32,892 nt of DNA, taken from positions 1-32,892 of the forward strand of contig CAYVUV010000186.1 in NCBI GenBank assembly GCA_964455095.1, given 5' to 3'. This stretch comes from CAYVUV01 sp964455095 (lineage in GTDB: Bacteria > Desulfobacterota > Binatia > HRBIN30 > CADEER01). The notes below the pieces were generated by a model that saw only the letters and a program-made list of their open reading frames with translations, was not told the origin of the DNA and made no database searches. Shown one piece after another: positions 15,138-25,326 of this stretch. Positions within the stretch are counted from its first letter, which is position 1. The number at the start of each line of letters is the position of its first letter. A program made the translations under genes and the position numbers.

Positions 15138-16583
15138 TCAGCGTCCTCGCATTGGGGCCGGGAGCTCCATCGTCGCCTCGGCCACTTCTCGCCAGCGCTG
15201 CAAGCGATCCTCTGCTTCGGCGGCAGTTGTGCGCGGCTCGAAGATCGCTGCGGGTTGCCAGGTTCCGACCGCTTCCTGCACCGTTTGCGCGGCACCGATG
15301 CCGATCCGGGCGAAGGCGGCGACGCCCAATGCCGTCGCGTGCGGGAAAGGGTAGACCTCGATCGGAATCTGCAGCAGGTCGGCCTGCGCCTGCATCAGTG
15401 CGCGCGAGCGCGTCAGCCCGCCGTCGGCGCGCAAGCGCACCAGCGGCCGGCCGAGGTCGGCTTGCACCGCGCGCACCAGCCAGGCGACCTGCGCGGCGAG
15501 GCCGTCGACGACCGCGCGTACCAGATGCGCCCGTTCGGTGGCGAGCGACAGCCCGGCGAAGACGCCGCGCGCTGCCGGGCGCCAGAACGGCGCCGCGAGG
15601 CCGGCGAGGCCGGGCACGAAGACGACGTCCCCGTTGTCTGCCGCGGCGCCGGCGAGGGCGTCGATCTCGTCGGGTCCCTGCAACAGCCCGACGCGCCGCA
15701 GCCATTCGACCGCGGCGCCGGCGGTGTAGACCTGGCCGTCGAGACAATAGGTGGTGACTCCGCCCAGCCGCCACGCGACGCAGGCCACCAGACCCGCCGC
15801 CGAGCGCCGCGCCTGCGTTCCGGTCGTGGCGAGCACGAAGGCCCCGGTGCCGTACGTGCACTTGGCCTCGCCGGCGGCGAGGCAGGCTTCGCCGAACAGG
15901 GCTGCCTGCTGATCGACGGCGAGGCCGACGACCGGCGCCGACGGGCCGAAAGCAGTCGTCTCGCCGACCGGCTGCGCGCAATCGCAGATCGACGGCAGGG
16001 ACGCGGCGTCGATGTCGAAGCGCGCGCAGGCCTCCGGCGACCAGGTGCCGGCATCGAGGTCGAGTAGCATCGTCCGCGAGGCCGTGGCCGCATCGGTGAC
16101 GTAGGCGCCGCACAGCCGGTGCACCAGCCACGCGTCGGTCGTCGTGCAGACGCCGTCGCGCGTCACGTGCTCGCGCAGCCAGGCCATCTTCGGGGCCGCG
16201 AAGTAGGGATCGAGCGGCAGACCCGTGAGGGCGCGCAGCCGCTCGGCATGGTCGCCGAGGCGCGCGCAGACCTCGCCCGCGCGTCGATCCTGCCACGAGA
16301 TCGCCGCCGACAGCGGCTGGCCGCTGGCGCGGTCCCAGGCCAGCACGGTCTCGCCCTGATTGGCCAACGCGACGGCCGCGATCGGCACTGCCGCGGTGGC
16401 GAGCGCCTGACGCCCCGCCGCGAGCACCGAGCTCCACAGCTGCTGTGGATCCTGTTCGACGCCGCCGTCGCCGAGCGCGCGCGGCCGCACCGGCACCTCC
16501 GCCTCGGCGAGCACCGCTCCGGCGGCGGAGACCACCAGCGCCTTGGTCGACGAGGTGCCCTGGTCGATGGCGAGGACGTTCAC
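15138..16583 (-). CDS. glpK: Glycerol kinase (FGGY family)
   Basis: The 481-residue protein begins with the FGGY phosphate loop (IDQGTSSTKAL). It continues with the GlpK-type ALANQGETVLAWDR and ISWQDRR segments and ends with the second ATP-binding part (RLRADGGLTRSRALMQ). Glycerol kinase phosphorylates glycerol with ATP in the cytoplasm. Its place at the head of an operon with a GlpA-like and a GlpB-like flavoprotein supports glycerol over other FGGY sugars. It starts with GTG at 16583. The upstream 86 bp are shared with the divergent CblC-like gene and contain a perfect 8+8 palindrome at 16620-16643. No glycerol facilitator gene is in the window. Confidence 0.88.
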   Translation of the reverse strand: MNVLAIDQGTSSTKALVVSAAGAVLAEAEVPVRPRALGDGGVEQDPQQLWSSVLAAGRQALATAAVPIAAVALANQGETVLAWDRASGQPLSAAISWQDRRAGEVCARLGDHAERLRALTGLPLDPYFAAPKMAWLREHVTRDGVCTTTDAWLVHRLCGAYVTDAATASRTMLLDLDAGTWSPEACARFDIDAASLPSICDCAQPVGETTAFGPSAPVVGLAVDQQAALFGEACLAAGEAKCTYGTGAFVLATTGTQARRSAAGLVACVAWRLGGVTTYCLDGQVYTAGAAVEWLRRVGLLQGPDEIDALAGAAADNGDVVFVPGLAGLAAPFWRPAARGVFAGLSLATERAHLVRAVVDGLAAQVAWLVRAVQADLGRPLVRLRADGGLTRSRALMQAQADLLQIPIEVYPFPHATALGVAAFARIGIGAAQTVQEAVGTWQPAAIFEPRTTAAEAEDRLQRWREVAEATMELPAPMRGR

Positions 16584-16619
16584 CGCCCACCCGTTAGCAC
16601 AGCCGAATGAAAATGACGC

Positions 16620-16643
16620 GGCGCCGCGATCGCTTGCGGCGCC
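16620..16643. promoter_or_regulatory. Perfect palindrome in the divergent glpK / cblC-like region
   Basis: GGCGCCGC and its complement GCGGCGCC are separated by GATCGCTT. It lies 36 bp from the glpK start and 29 bp from the cblC-like ATG, a good position for an operator. As the window is GC-rich, chance or a hairpin role cannot be ruled out. Confidence 0.4.
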
Positions 16644-16672
16644 TGGCGTGACTTCGGCACAATCGCGGCGTG

Positions 16673-17395
16673 ATGGATGCGCCGTGGCAAGAGATCAGCG
16701 CCCGCATTGCCGCGGCGTGCGCGCCGGCGGGGTTCGATCTCGTGCAGCCGCTGCAAGTCGGGTGGTACAACGACGCGGTCGCCGCGGACTATCGTCTGCC
16801 CGATCTCGGCCGGCCGAGCGCGTTGGCGGTGCTGATCGGCAACACGCGCGCGCTATGGCCGCCGTTCATCGCGGCGCTGCGCGCGCAGCGGGCACTGCTC
16901 TTCGACACCGATCCGATCGATCGGTACACGGTCGAGCAACTCGAGCCGGTGCTGCGCCAGCTCGAAGCGACGGAGATGCGCTGGGCGCACGACCTGCCGC
17001 CGCGCCGCATCGCCATCCAGCGGCTCGCGCATGTCGCCGGCCTGGCGTATCTCTCGCCGACCAACCTCAGCGTGCATCCGGTTTACGGCCCCTGGATCGC
17101 GTTGCGCGCCGTCGCGGTGTTCGATACCGACGGCCCGCCCGGGCCGCCGCCGCAACTGGCGGACCCGTGCCGCGACTGCGCGCAATCGTGCGTGCCGCTG
17201 TTGCAGCGCGCCGTGCGGGCGACGCCCAATGCCGGCATTGTCCCCGGCGCCATCGCGGCGACGTGGCCGCTTTGGCTTGCCGTGCGCGATGCCTGCCCGG
17301 TCGGCCGCGCCCACCGCTACGGCGACGAGCAGATCGACTACCACTACCGCAACGATCGCAGCGTCCTGCGCCGCGCCGTGCAGCGCTCGACTTGA
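16673..17395 (+). CDS. CblC (MMACHC)-like cobalamin-processing protein
   Basis: The 240-residue protein resembles human MMACHC along most of its length. It shares the FQVGWYN-type motif (here LQVGWYND), LAVLIGNT..WPPFIAALR, a DPIDRY segment, AHVAGLAYL, and a VHPVYGPWIALRAV block that corresponds to the human VHPRFGGWFAIRGV. The C-terminal YGDEQIDYHYR parallels YSEEQKAYF. MMACHC removes the upper ligand of B12 (decyanation or glutathione-dependent dealkylation). Bacterial homologues are rarely characterised, so the reaction here is inferred. A CRDCAQSC cluster (about residue 165) is an extra, bacterial-style feature recalling Fe-S epoxyqueuosine-type proteins. I used the ATG at 16673; a GTG one codon earlier is possible. 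Confidence 0.75.
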   Translation: MDAPWQEISARIAAACAPAGFDLVQPLQVGWYNDAVAADYRLPDLGRPSALAVLIGNTRALWPPFIAALRAQRALLFDTDPIDRYTVEQLEPVLRQLEATEMRWAHDLPPRRIAIQRLAHVAGLAYLSPTNLSVHPVYGPWIALRAVAVFDTDGPPGPPPQLADPCRDCAQSCVPLLQRAVRATPNAGIVPGAIAATWPLWLAVRDACPVGRAHRYGDEQIDYHYRNDRSVLRRAVQRST

Positions 17396-17422
17396 ACGAA
17401 GGGGGCTCCCAGTCAGCAAACC

Positions 17423-18067
17423 TCAGCCCGCTGGCTTGCGCCATACCGTCGCCAACCACGGTTGCTGTTCGCGCGGCAGGCCGGGCGGGCGGTAGTAGTG
17501 GCTGAGCTCGGCGAAGCCTGCGGCGGTGAGATAGCGCCGCCAGGTGGCGAGATCGTGGTAGGCGCCGTAGCGGCCGCGGTTCCAGCCTTCTTCGTTGCTG
17601 CCGCGCGGGTTGGAGCTGAAGAGCACGCCGCCGGGTTTCAACGTCGCGTGGAGCTGGCGCAGGACGCGCGGCAGTTCCTGCGTGGGGACGTGAAACAGCG
17701 CCGCGTTGGCGAAGACGCCGTCGAAGTGCTCGTCGGGCAAGGCGAGGTGCAGAAAGTCCTGGTGCCAGACGGCGCAGCCGCTGTAGGCACTCGCCATCGC
17801 GGCGAAGCGCTGCGCGCCGTCGAGCCCGATGGCGAAGTGGCCGAGGTCGGCCATGGTCTTCAAGTCGCGCCCCGGCCCGCAACCGAAGTCGAGGAGCGCG
17901 AACGGCGGCTCTGCTTCGATCGCCTGGAACAGTGCGGTGAGGTTCTGGCTGACGTCGTGATCGCGCGTGCCCTCCCAGAAGTCGTTGGCGCGCTCGTTGT
18001 AATGAGACAGGGTGAGGTCGGCGATCTTGGCCAGGTCTTGCGGGCTCAGCGGCACATGGTGGAGCAT
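17423..18067 (-). CDS. Class I SAM-dependent methyltransferase
   Basis: The 214-residue protein has the SAM-binding motif I LLDFGCGPGRD, an acidic residue at the end of the next strand (GLDGAQ), and the ANAALFHVP and LKPGGVLFSSNPRG segments of motifs IV-VI. It therefore belongs to the small-molecule methyltransferase group (Methyltransf_11/25-like); the substrate is unknown. The start is the ATG at 18067, where the domain begins; the open frame extends upstream without sense. It is transcribed toward the cblC-like gene and divergent from the small membrane protein at 18140. Confidence 0.88.
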   Translation of the reverse strand: MLHHVPLSPQDLAKIADLTLSHYNERANDFWEGTRDHDVSQNLTALFQAIEAEPPFALLDFGCGPGRDLKTMADLGHFAIGLDGAQRFAAMASAYSGCAVWHQDFLHLALPDEHFDGVFANAALFHVPTQELPRVLRQLHATLKPGGVLFSSNPRGSNEEGWNRGRYGAYHDLATWRRYLTAAGFAELSHYYRPPGLPREQQPWLATVWRKPAG

Positions 18068-18139
18068 AGGCGAAGCCAGGCTGCAGGGCGAGGCCGCCGC
18101 CTCGCTCCGGCAAATGTACCCTGGTACACGGAGGCGCGT

Positions 18140-18544
18140 ATGACGGGTGACGCCAAGAAGCGATGGCTGAAGATTGTTCTGCTCGCAACGGCGGCGTTTC
18201 TGATGTTCGGCTTGCCGTTCCTGTTCGATCTGTGGCCGGGCGGCTTTCGCTGGGCGCACCCGAGCGAGCATCCCGCGTACGAGCGCATGATCATCGCCAT
18301 CTACTTCGCCCTCGGCGTCTGCCTGGTGCCGGCGGCGCTCGACCCGCAGCGCCACGCCATCCTCATCGACTTCACGATCCTGTCGAGCCTGCTGCACGGC
18401 GCCGTCATGACCTACGACGCCTTCGCGCAGGAGCACGAGATGACGCACCTGGTGGGCGACGTGCCGCTGCTCTTCGTGCTGGCGGTGGTGCTGCTCTGGC
18501 TGCACCCGCGCTGGTGGCGGGGTTCTGGTTCTGCCTCTGCCTGA
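18140..18544 (+). CDS. Small four-helix membrane protein (DUF6632-like)
   Basis: The 134-residue product has four predicted membrane helices, beginning WLKIVLLATAAFLMFGLPFL, with conserved-looking YERMIIAIYFALGVCL and a loop HGAVMTYDAF that precedes a final helix. This is the pattern of a family annotated only as a domain of unknown function (DUF6632-like). The ribosome site GGAGG lies just before the ATG at 18140. The C terminus (GSGSASA) runs into repetitive Ser/Ala-coding DNA that belongs to the intergenic hairpin, as if the original end had been replaced. Confidence 0.75.
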   Translation: MTGDAKKRWLKIVLLATAAFLMFGLPFLFDLWPGGFRWAHPSEHPAYERMIIAIYFALGVCLVPAALDPQRHAILIDFTILSSLLHGAVMTYDAFAQEHEMTHLVGDVPLLFVLAVVLLWLHPRWWRGSGSASA

Positions 18545-18545
18545 G

Positions 18546-18612
18546 CCTCTGCCGCCGCCTCTGCCTGCCCCGCTTCGCCGGCCAAGAGAGGCAGCGGCAG
18601 CGGCAGAGACTG
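18546..18612. terminator. Hairpin between convergent genes
   Basis: CTCTGCCGCCGCCTCTGCCTG-type repeats are followed by their near-inverse GAGGCAGCGGCAGCGGCAGAG (about 18585-18609), giving a GC-rich stem of about 20 bp between two converging genes. There is no clear T-run, so this is a likely but not classical terminator. Confidence 0.5.
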
Positions 18613-18616
18613 AGGT

Positions 18617-19600
18617 TTAGACGTGGCGCAGGACGTCTTCGGCCAGGCGCCGGATGGTGGTGAGATCGGCGTCGGGAAAGGAGAAGACGAACTGCGAGAC
18701 GTCCCACGCGTCGCGGCGGCGGCGCAGCTCGGCGATGCATTCCTCGGGCGTGCCGATGAGTGCCAGGGGGGCACGGCATGCGGCTTCGGGTGTGGTCCCC
18801 ATCATGCCGGCCATGTTCTGGGCCACGGCCTGGGTGCCGGCGGGCGAGTCGGTGATGAACAGGTTGAAGATCACGTTGCTGACCTGAATGCGCTGCGGGT
18901 CGCGGCCGTGGCGTTGCGCTTCCTCGCGCACGAAGCGCACCTTCGACTTGAACGCGTCGTCGGTCATCTTGGCGATGTTCTCCAAGGTAATCTGTCCCTT
19001 GGTGCCGACCTCCGAGATGATGTTGATGGCGTCGGCGTGCTTGCCGGCCAGCCGCAGCAGTCCCTTGCCGCCGCCGCCGAGCAGGATGGGGGGATACGGC
19101 TGTTGCACTGGCTTGGGCCATAGAATGGCCTCGTCCAGGTGGTAGAACTCGCCGGCGAACGAGGTGCGCTCCTGCGTCCACAGCGAGCGCATGCAGGTCA
19201 GGGCCTCGTCGAGCATGCGCAGGCGCGTGGTGATGTCGGGGTAGGGAATGCCCGACATCTTGAACTCGGTCGCCGTCCAGCCCGTGCCGAGCCCGGCGAT
19301 GGCGCGGCCGTTGCTCATGCGGTCGAGCGTGGTGAGGCTCATGGCGGTCATCACCGGGTGGCGGAAGAGGTTGCACAGCACGAGGTGCCCGACGCGCACC
19401 GTCTTCGTCGCCTCGCAGATCACCGCCGCGCTGATCATCGGATCGTAGGCCAGCGCGTGCGGGTCGTAGCTGCCCTGCGGTCCCTCGTAGACGATGTGGT
19501 CCGGCAGCGTGATGCTGTGGAAGCCGAGCTGCTCGGCCGCCTGCGCCACTTCGCGCAAGCGCGGGTATTCGAGATTGAAGAGTTGGACGCCGTATTCCAT
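18617..19600 (-). CDS. LLM-class F420-dependent oxidoreductase
   Basis: The 327-residue protein is a luciferase-like monooxygenase (TIM-barrel flavin/F420 fold). Features include FHSITLPDHIVYEG, VRVGHLVLCNLFRHP, GRAIAGLGTGWTATEF and PPILLGGGG, the last a typical cofactor phosphate loop. Members that begin MEYGVQLF and carry the GxGTGW motif are usually assigned to the F420-dependent branch, acting on unknown substrates. It starts with ATG at 19600, with AGGAGC before it, and follows parC by 19 bp on the same strand, so it is probably the third gene of the efpL-parC unit. Confidence 0.85.
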   Translation of the reverse strand: MEYGVQLFNLEYPRLREVAQAAEQLGFHSITLPDHIVYEGPQGSYDPHALAYDPMISAAVICEATKTVRVGHLVLCNLFRHPVMTAMSLTTLDRMSNGRAIAGLGTGWTATEFKMSGIPYPDITTRLRMLDEALTCMRSLWTQERTSFAGEFYHLDEAILWPKPVQQPYPPILLGGGGKGLLRLAGKHADAINIISEVGTKGQITLENIAKMTDDAFKSKVRFVREEAQRHGRDPQRIQVSNVIFNLFITDSPAGTQAVAQNMAGMMGTTPEAACRAPLALIGTPEECIAELRRRRDAWDVSQFVFSFPDADLTTIRRLAEDVLRHV

Positions 19601-19619
19601 TGCGCGCTCCTGAAGAGGG

Positions 19620-21989
<2,370 letters not shown>

Positions 21990-21995
21990 GCGATC

Positions 21996-22568
21996 CTACT
22001 CCTTTACGCGTCCGACGAAGCGCGCCTCGCGCGTGTCCACCTGCACCAGGTCGTCGGTCTCCATGTACGACGGCACCTGGATGACCAGGCCGGTCTCGAG
22101 CGTCGCCGGCTTGGTCTGCGCCTGGGCGGTGGCGCCTTTGATGGCGGGGTCGGTCTGGGTGACGCGCAGGACGATGGTGTTGGGCAGCTCGATGCTGATC
22201 ACCTTGCCGTTGAAGACGATCGAGCGCAGGCCGCCGAGGCCTTCCTTCAGGTACGACGCGGTGTCGCCGAGCTCCTCGGGGGTGAGCGAGAACTGTTCGT
22301 AGCTGTCGCCGTCCATGAAGTGGTGGCCGTCGCCGTCGGCGTAGAGGTACTGCACGGCGCGCAGCTCGACCTGCGGCTCCTCCACCTTGTCGGCCGAGCG
22401 GAAGGTGCGGTCGAAGACGTTGCCGGTGCGCATGTTGCGCATCTTCGCCTTCACCAGCGTGCTGGCGCCGCGGGCCGAGGGGGATTGAAAGTGGACGTCG
22501 AGAATCGTGTACGGGTCGCCGTCGATCTCGACGCGCAGCCCGCGCTTGAAGTCGCTGGCAGTCAACAT
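21996..22568 (-). CDS. Elongation factor P-like protein, EfpL/YeiP type
   Basis: The 190-residue protein has the three-domain EF-P fold, with the IKGATAQAQTKPATLETGL segment and VIQVP at the C-terminal end. The loop that reaches the ribosomal P-site reads SPSARGAS, with R33 at the tip, where canonical EF-P has a modifiable Lys in KPGKG. This loop and the DPAIKGA region are the marks of EfpL (YeiP) in E. coli, which relieves ribosome stalling at proline and other motifs without modification. An EarP-rhamnosylated EF-P is the alternative, but those have SGRN-type loops. The start is ATG at 22568, where the family begins. It is the first gene of the efpL-parC-LLM unit. Confidence 0.85.
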   Translation of the reverse strand: MLTASDFKRGLRVEIDGDPYTILDVHFQSPSARGASTLVKAKMRNMRTGNVFDRTFRSADKVEEPQVELRAVQYLYADGDGHHFMDGDSYEQFSLTPEELGDTASYLKEGLGGLRSIVFNGKVISIELPNTIVLRVTQTDPAIKGATAQAQTKPATLETGLVIQVPSYMETDDLVQVDTREARFVGRVKE

Positions 22569-22668
22569 GCGGGGCTTCTTAGCGCGCGGCGGCGGAAAAA
22601 TCCAAAATCGCGCCGGGCGCAGTAGGTGTTGCCGTGATCCGTCGCTGATTCGCGTCAGCACTCCGGTT

Positions 22669-22833
22669 CCCTCTCCCGGATGGGAGAGGGCTAGGGTGAG
22701 GGGGATTCCATGCGCTTCTTCCACGGCTCTTTGTCGGTCGCGTACCTGAGGTTTCGCGTGCTGCACTGCGGGCAAATGAGGTTGGCAGAGCGTTCAATCC
22801 CCCTCACCCAACCCTCTCCCATCCGGGAGAGGG
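22669..22833. mobile_element. Snap-back repeat element, 165 bp
   Basis: The 36-bp left arm (22669-22704) and 35-bp right arm (22799-22833) are inverted copies differing by one substitution and one gap. Each arm is itself a small palindrome (CCCTCTCCCGGATGGGAGAGGG). The 94-bp centre has no credible gene, although on the minus strand it can be read as a short peptide with a CPQC motif. Arms of this type (CCCTCACCC..CCCTCTCCC) are common non-autonomous repeats in high-GC genomes. Confidence 0.75.
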
Positions 22834-22978
22834 CCCGGAGTGCTTGGGCGAGAGGCCGGAGATCCGGCCCCACGTCGCGTCGCAACCACCCACACCAACC
22901 CACGATGATCCGAAATTTCAAAGCGGGGAGTGGATGCGCTCATGCTGAGCCCGTCGAAGCACGGGGTGGGGTCTGTCG
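22834..22978. repeat. Interspersed repeat GCTCATGCTGAGCCCGTCGA type within intergenic DNA
   Basis: The 27-bp stretch at 22937-22963 is the well-spread CATGCTGAGCCCGTCGAAGCA repeat, a short palindrome-like unit often found between genes in proteobacteria and other high-GC groups. The rest of this 145-bp interval, between the snap-back element and the hemQ stop, holds nothing else I recognise. Confidence 0.5.
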
Positions 22979-23794
22979 CTACAGCTGCAGCACCTCGGCG
23001 AGCTCGTCGGGTTGGAAGCGCAGGGCGATGTAGAACTCGCCGAACAGGCCGTAGACGGCGCTGCCGGGGTCGAAGCGCATCTCGTAGACGACGTCGCGAA
23101 TCGCCTTGAGGTCGCGCGCGAACAGCGTCACGCCCCACTCCCAGTCGTCGATGCCGGTGCAGCTGGTGATCAGCTGCGTGACGCGCCCGGCAAAGCGGCG
23201 CCCGGCCGTGGCGTGGCCACCCATGAGCTTCTTGCGCTCCTCGAACGGCAGCGCGTACCAGTTGTGCGTCTCGCCGCGCGCCTTGGCCATCGGGTAGAAA
23301 CAGATCACCGGCATGTCGCCCGGCAGCTGCGGGTGCACGCGCGCTTCGGCGTAGGCCGCCATGCGCTTCTGGAAACCCGCCAGGCTGGCGGCGAACTCGG
23401 GCGAAGCGGGGTCGAGCTTCTGCTCTTCGACGAGCTGGCGCTTCCAGTCGTCGGCGGTGCTCATGTACTCGCTCGCCTCGGAGATCGAGAGGAAGGCGTA
23501 GACCGGCGTCAGGCAGGTGCCGAAGGTTGTGGCGGCGAGCTGTTGGCCGAGCTGCTGCAGGCGGCGCAGCTCGGGGTGGATCGCCATGATGGCAAAGTCG
23601 GACTTCGCCACCCCCGCCATCGGAACGAGCTGCAGGCCCTCCTCGCCGCTCAGCTGCCGCAGCCGTCCGGCAAACTCGGCCACGCCGTCGCGCCGCGCCG
23701 TCTCGGACAAGGCCTGCCAGCGCACCCGGTCGATGCGGAAGTACTGGTGCATCACCGGCCACCCGGTCATCTCCGCCGCGTGCTCGTCTGCCAT
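22979..23794 (-). CDS. hemQ: HemQ-type coproheme decarboxylase (chlorite dismutase family)
   Basis: The 271-residue protein fits the long-form chlorite dismutase family and carries the decarboxylase residues in the right spacing. Y167 (CFYPMAKARG) is the radical tyrosine, H194 (MGGHATAGRR) is 27 residues on as the haem-iron ligand, and Q207 is 13 residues further as the distal glutamine that marks HemQ against the Arg of true chlorite dismutases. CTGIDDWEWGVTLFA follows, as in Firmicute HemQ. The enzyme makes haem b from coproheme in the coproporphyrin-dependent route. The ATG at 23794 begins the domain; it follows the hydrolase gene by 25 bp and may be cotranscribed. Confidence 0.88.
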   Translation of the reverse strand: MADEHAAEMTGWPVMHQYFRIDRVRWQALSETARRDGVAEFAGRLRQLSGEEGLQLVPMAGVAKSDFAIMAIHPELRRLQQLGQQLAATTFGTCLTPVYAFLSISEASEYMSTADDWKRQLVEEQKLDPASPEFAASLAGFQKRMAAYAEARVHPQLPGDMPVICFYPMAKARGETHNWYALPFEERKKLMGGHATAGRRFAGRVTQLITSCTGIDDWEWGVTLFARDLKAIRDVVYEMRFDPGSAVYGLFGEFYIALRFQPDELAEVLQL

Positions 23795-23819
23795 GGTCTT
23801 TGCTCCTCTAGCCGCGACG

Positions 23820-25202
23820 CTACCGCAGGCGCTCCAGCTGGGCAACCGGGCCGCTGTCGACGACGACGTCGAGCTCCGCGTTCTGTGCGGCCGCGCCGAC
23901 TTCGAGAAACCGCTTCATCGCCTCGTTGTCGCGCAGGTAGGCTTCGAAGAACGGGTAGACGGCGAGGGTGGCAAGCTCGAGCTGGCGCGCGCCGGCCAGG
24001 GCCATCGGGCGCGGGGTCGGATCCGCACAGGGCAGCGGGCAGTCGCCTTCGATGAGGCCGGCCGCCGAGCCGCCGAGCACGTCGAACAGGCCGGGATCGT
24101 CGGGCCAGGGCAGCGAGCCGCTCAGCGCGTCGCAACCGAAGTCGTCGGGGTTGTTGCCGCCGAGGCGGGCGCCGATGTCGGAGAAGGCGGTGTGCGAGGC
24201 ATTGTGGACGGTGACCAGGTACTTGGGCGCGCGGGCGACGTCGTAGGCGTGCACGGCGTTCTGGACGTAGGGCACGATGGCGTCGATGTCGCCGTGCAGG
24301 ATGAGCTGGGGCAGCTCGCGATCGGCGTAGAAGGCGGGTCCGAAGAAGCAGGCCAGACCGGCCACCGCTGCCGCCGCGCGCACGCGCGGGTCGCGCAGCT
24401 GCGGGTGGAAGGCGGCCAACGACGTCGTCAGCCCACCGAGCGACAGGCCGCTGAGGCCGATGCGGGAGTCGTCGACGGCGCCGCTGAAACGGCCGTCGGG
24501 CGCGGCGCTGAAGGCCAGCATCTGGTCGATCAGGAAGCTGACGTCGCCGGGCTGCTGCGCGACGTCGAGCAGGTTGGGCCCGCCGGGGGCGAAGAAGTTG
24601 GTCAGCGGGTAGTCGGCGGAGACGACGATATAGCCGTGGCTGGCGAGATGGCGGGCGAGGAACAGGCCGCCCTGGCGAAACTCCATGAACCCGTGGCTGT
24701 AGACGACGAGCGGGTAGGGGGCGCCGTCCAGCACCAGGGCGTCATCGCGCACGCCTTCGCGCGGCGCGTCGGCAACCGGCGCTGCCGGGTACCAGATCTC
24801 GGTCACCAGCGTGCGGCTCGCGGCGCCCGGGTAGGTGCCGTTGGCCATCGTCGGGCGGCTGGCATCCACCAGCGTCAGCGTCGTCACTCCCACGCCGTAG
24901 GGCCCGAGCGCGAGCACCGCTTCGCTGCTCAGCGCCGTCGGGGTCGGGGTCGCCGTCGGCGAGGCCGTGGCGGTCTCGGTCGGTGTCGCTGTCGCAGACG
25001 CGGTCGGCGTGGGAGAGGCCGTGGCCGTGGCGGTGCGGGTCAATGTGGCGGTGGCAGTCGCTGGCTCTGCGGTCGCCGTCGCCGTCGGCCGTGGCGTAGG
25101 CGTGTTGGCGCGCAGGCCGTCGTCGTCGCAGCCGGCGGTCACGGCGGCCAGACAGGCAAAGGCGGCGAGCAGGGCGAAAGATCTCGAGCGGTTGGGCGAC
25201 AT
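23820..25202 (-). CDS. Lipoprotein alpha/beta hydrolase with Thr/Ala linker
   Basis: The 460-residue protein starts with a lipoprotein signal whose lipobox is VTAGC (C25). About 70 residues follow of Thr/Ala/Pro-rich linker (ATATAEPATAT type), probably a flexible, perhaps glycosylated spacer. The catalytic domain is an alpha/beta hydrolase: nucleophile in GLSLGG, acid in ILHGDIDAIVP, His in VHNASHTAF. It resembles dienelactone hydrolase, platelet-activating-factor acetylhydrolase and polyester-hydrolase types, so an ester or lactone substrate is likely. It would be anchored in the outer membrane or periplasm. The ATG at 25202 is used because the signal begins there. A 124-bp gap separates it from the divergent lytS-like gene. 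Confidence 0.85.
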   Translation of the reverse strand: MSPNRSRSFALLAAFACLAAVTAGCDDDGLRANTPTPRPTATATAEPATATATLTRTATATASPTPTASATATPTETATASPTATPTPTALSSEAVLALGPYGVGVTTLTLVDASRPTMANGTYPGAASRTLVTEIWYPAAPVADAPREGVRDDALVLDGAPYPLVVYSHGFMEFRQGGLFLARHLASHGYIVVSADYPLTNFFAPGGPNLLDVAQQPGDVSFLIDQMLAFSAAPDGRFSGAVDDSRIGLSGLSLGGLTTSLAAFHPQLRDPRVRAAAAVAGLACFFGPAFYADRELPQLILHGDIDAIVPYVQNAVHAYDVARAPKYLVTVHNASHTAFSDIGARLGGNNPDDFGCDALSGSLPWPDDPGLFDVLGGSAAGLIEGDCPLPCADPTPRPMALAGARQLELATLAVYPFFEAYLRDNEAMKRFLEVGAAAQNAELDVVVDSGPVAQLERLR

Positions 25203-25326
25203 GGGGAGGCACCGTAGCCAGCTTCGGCGCGCGGGGCAAAGCCGCGGCGCCGACTCTTCCCAAAGCGCGGGCGACTGCCTACTATGGCGCGGTGCGATAC
25301 CGCCTGCCGTTCGAGCCCCGCCGCGC

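Noticed and set aside
14397..16067. 556-codon plus-strand open frame opposite glpK and the GlpA-like gene
   Set aside because: A shadow of two recognisable minus-strand enzymes; its product is Arg/Gly/Asp-rich without a domain.
22691..22921. Possible small zinc-ribbon gene with CPQC on the minus strand
   Set aside because: Only one Cys pair is present, there is no ribosome site, and most of the frame is made of snap-back repeat arms.
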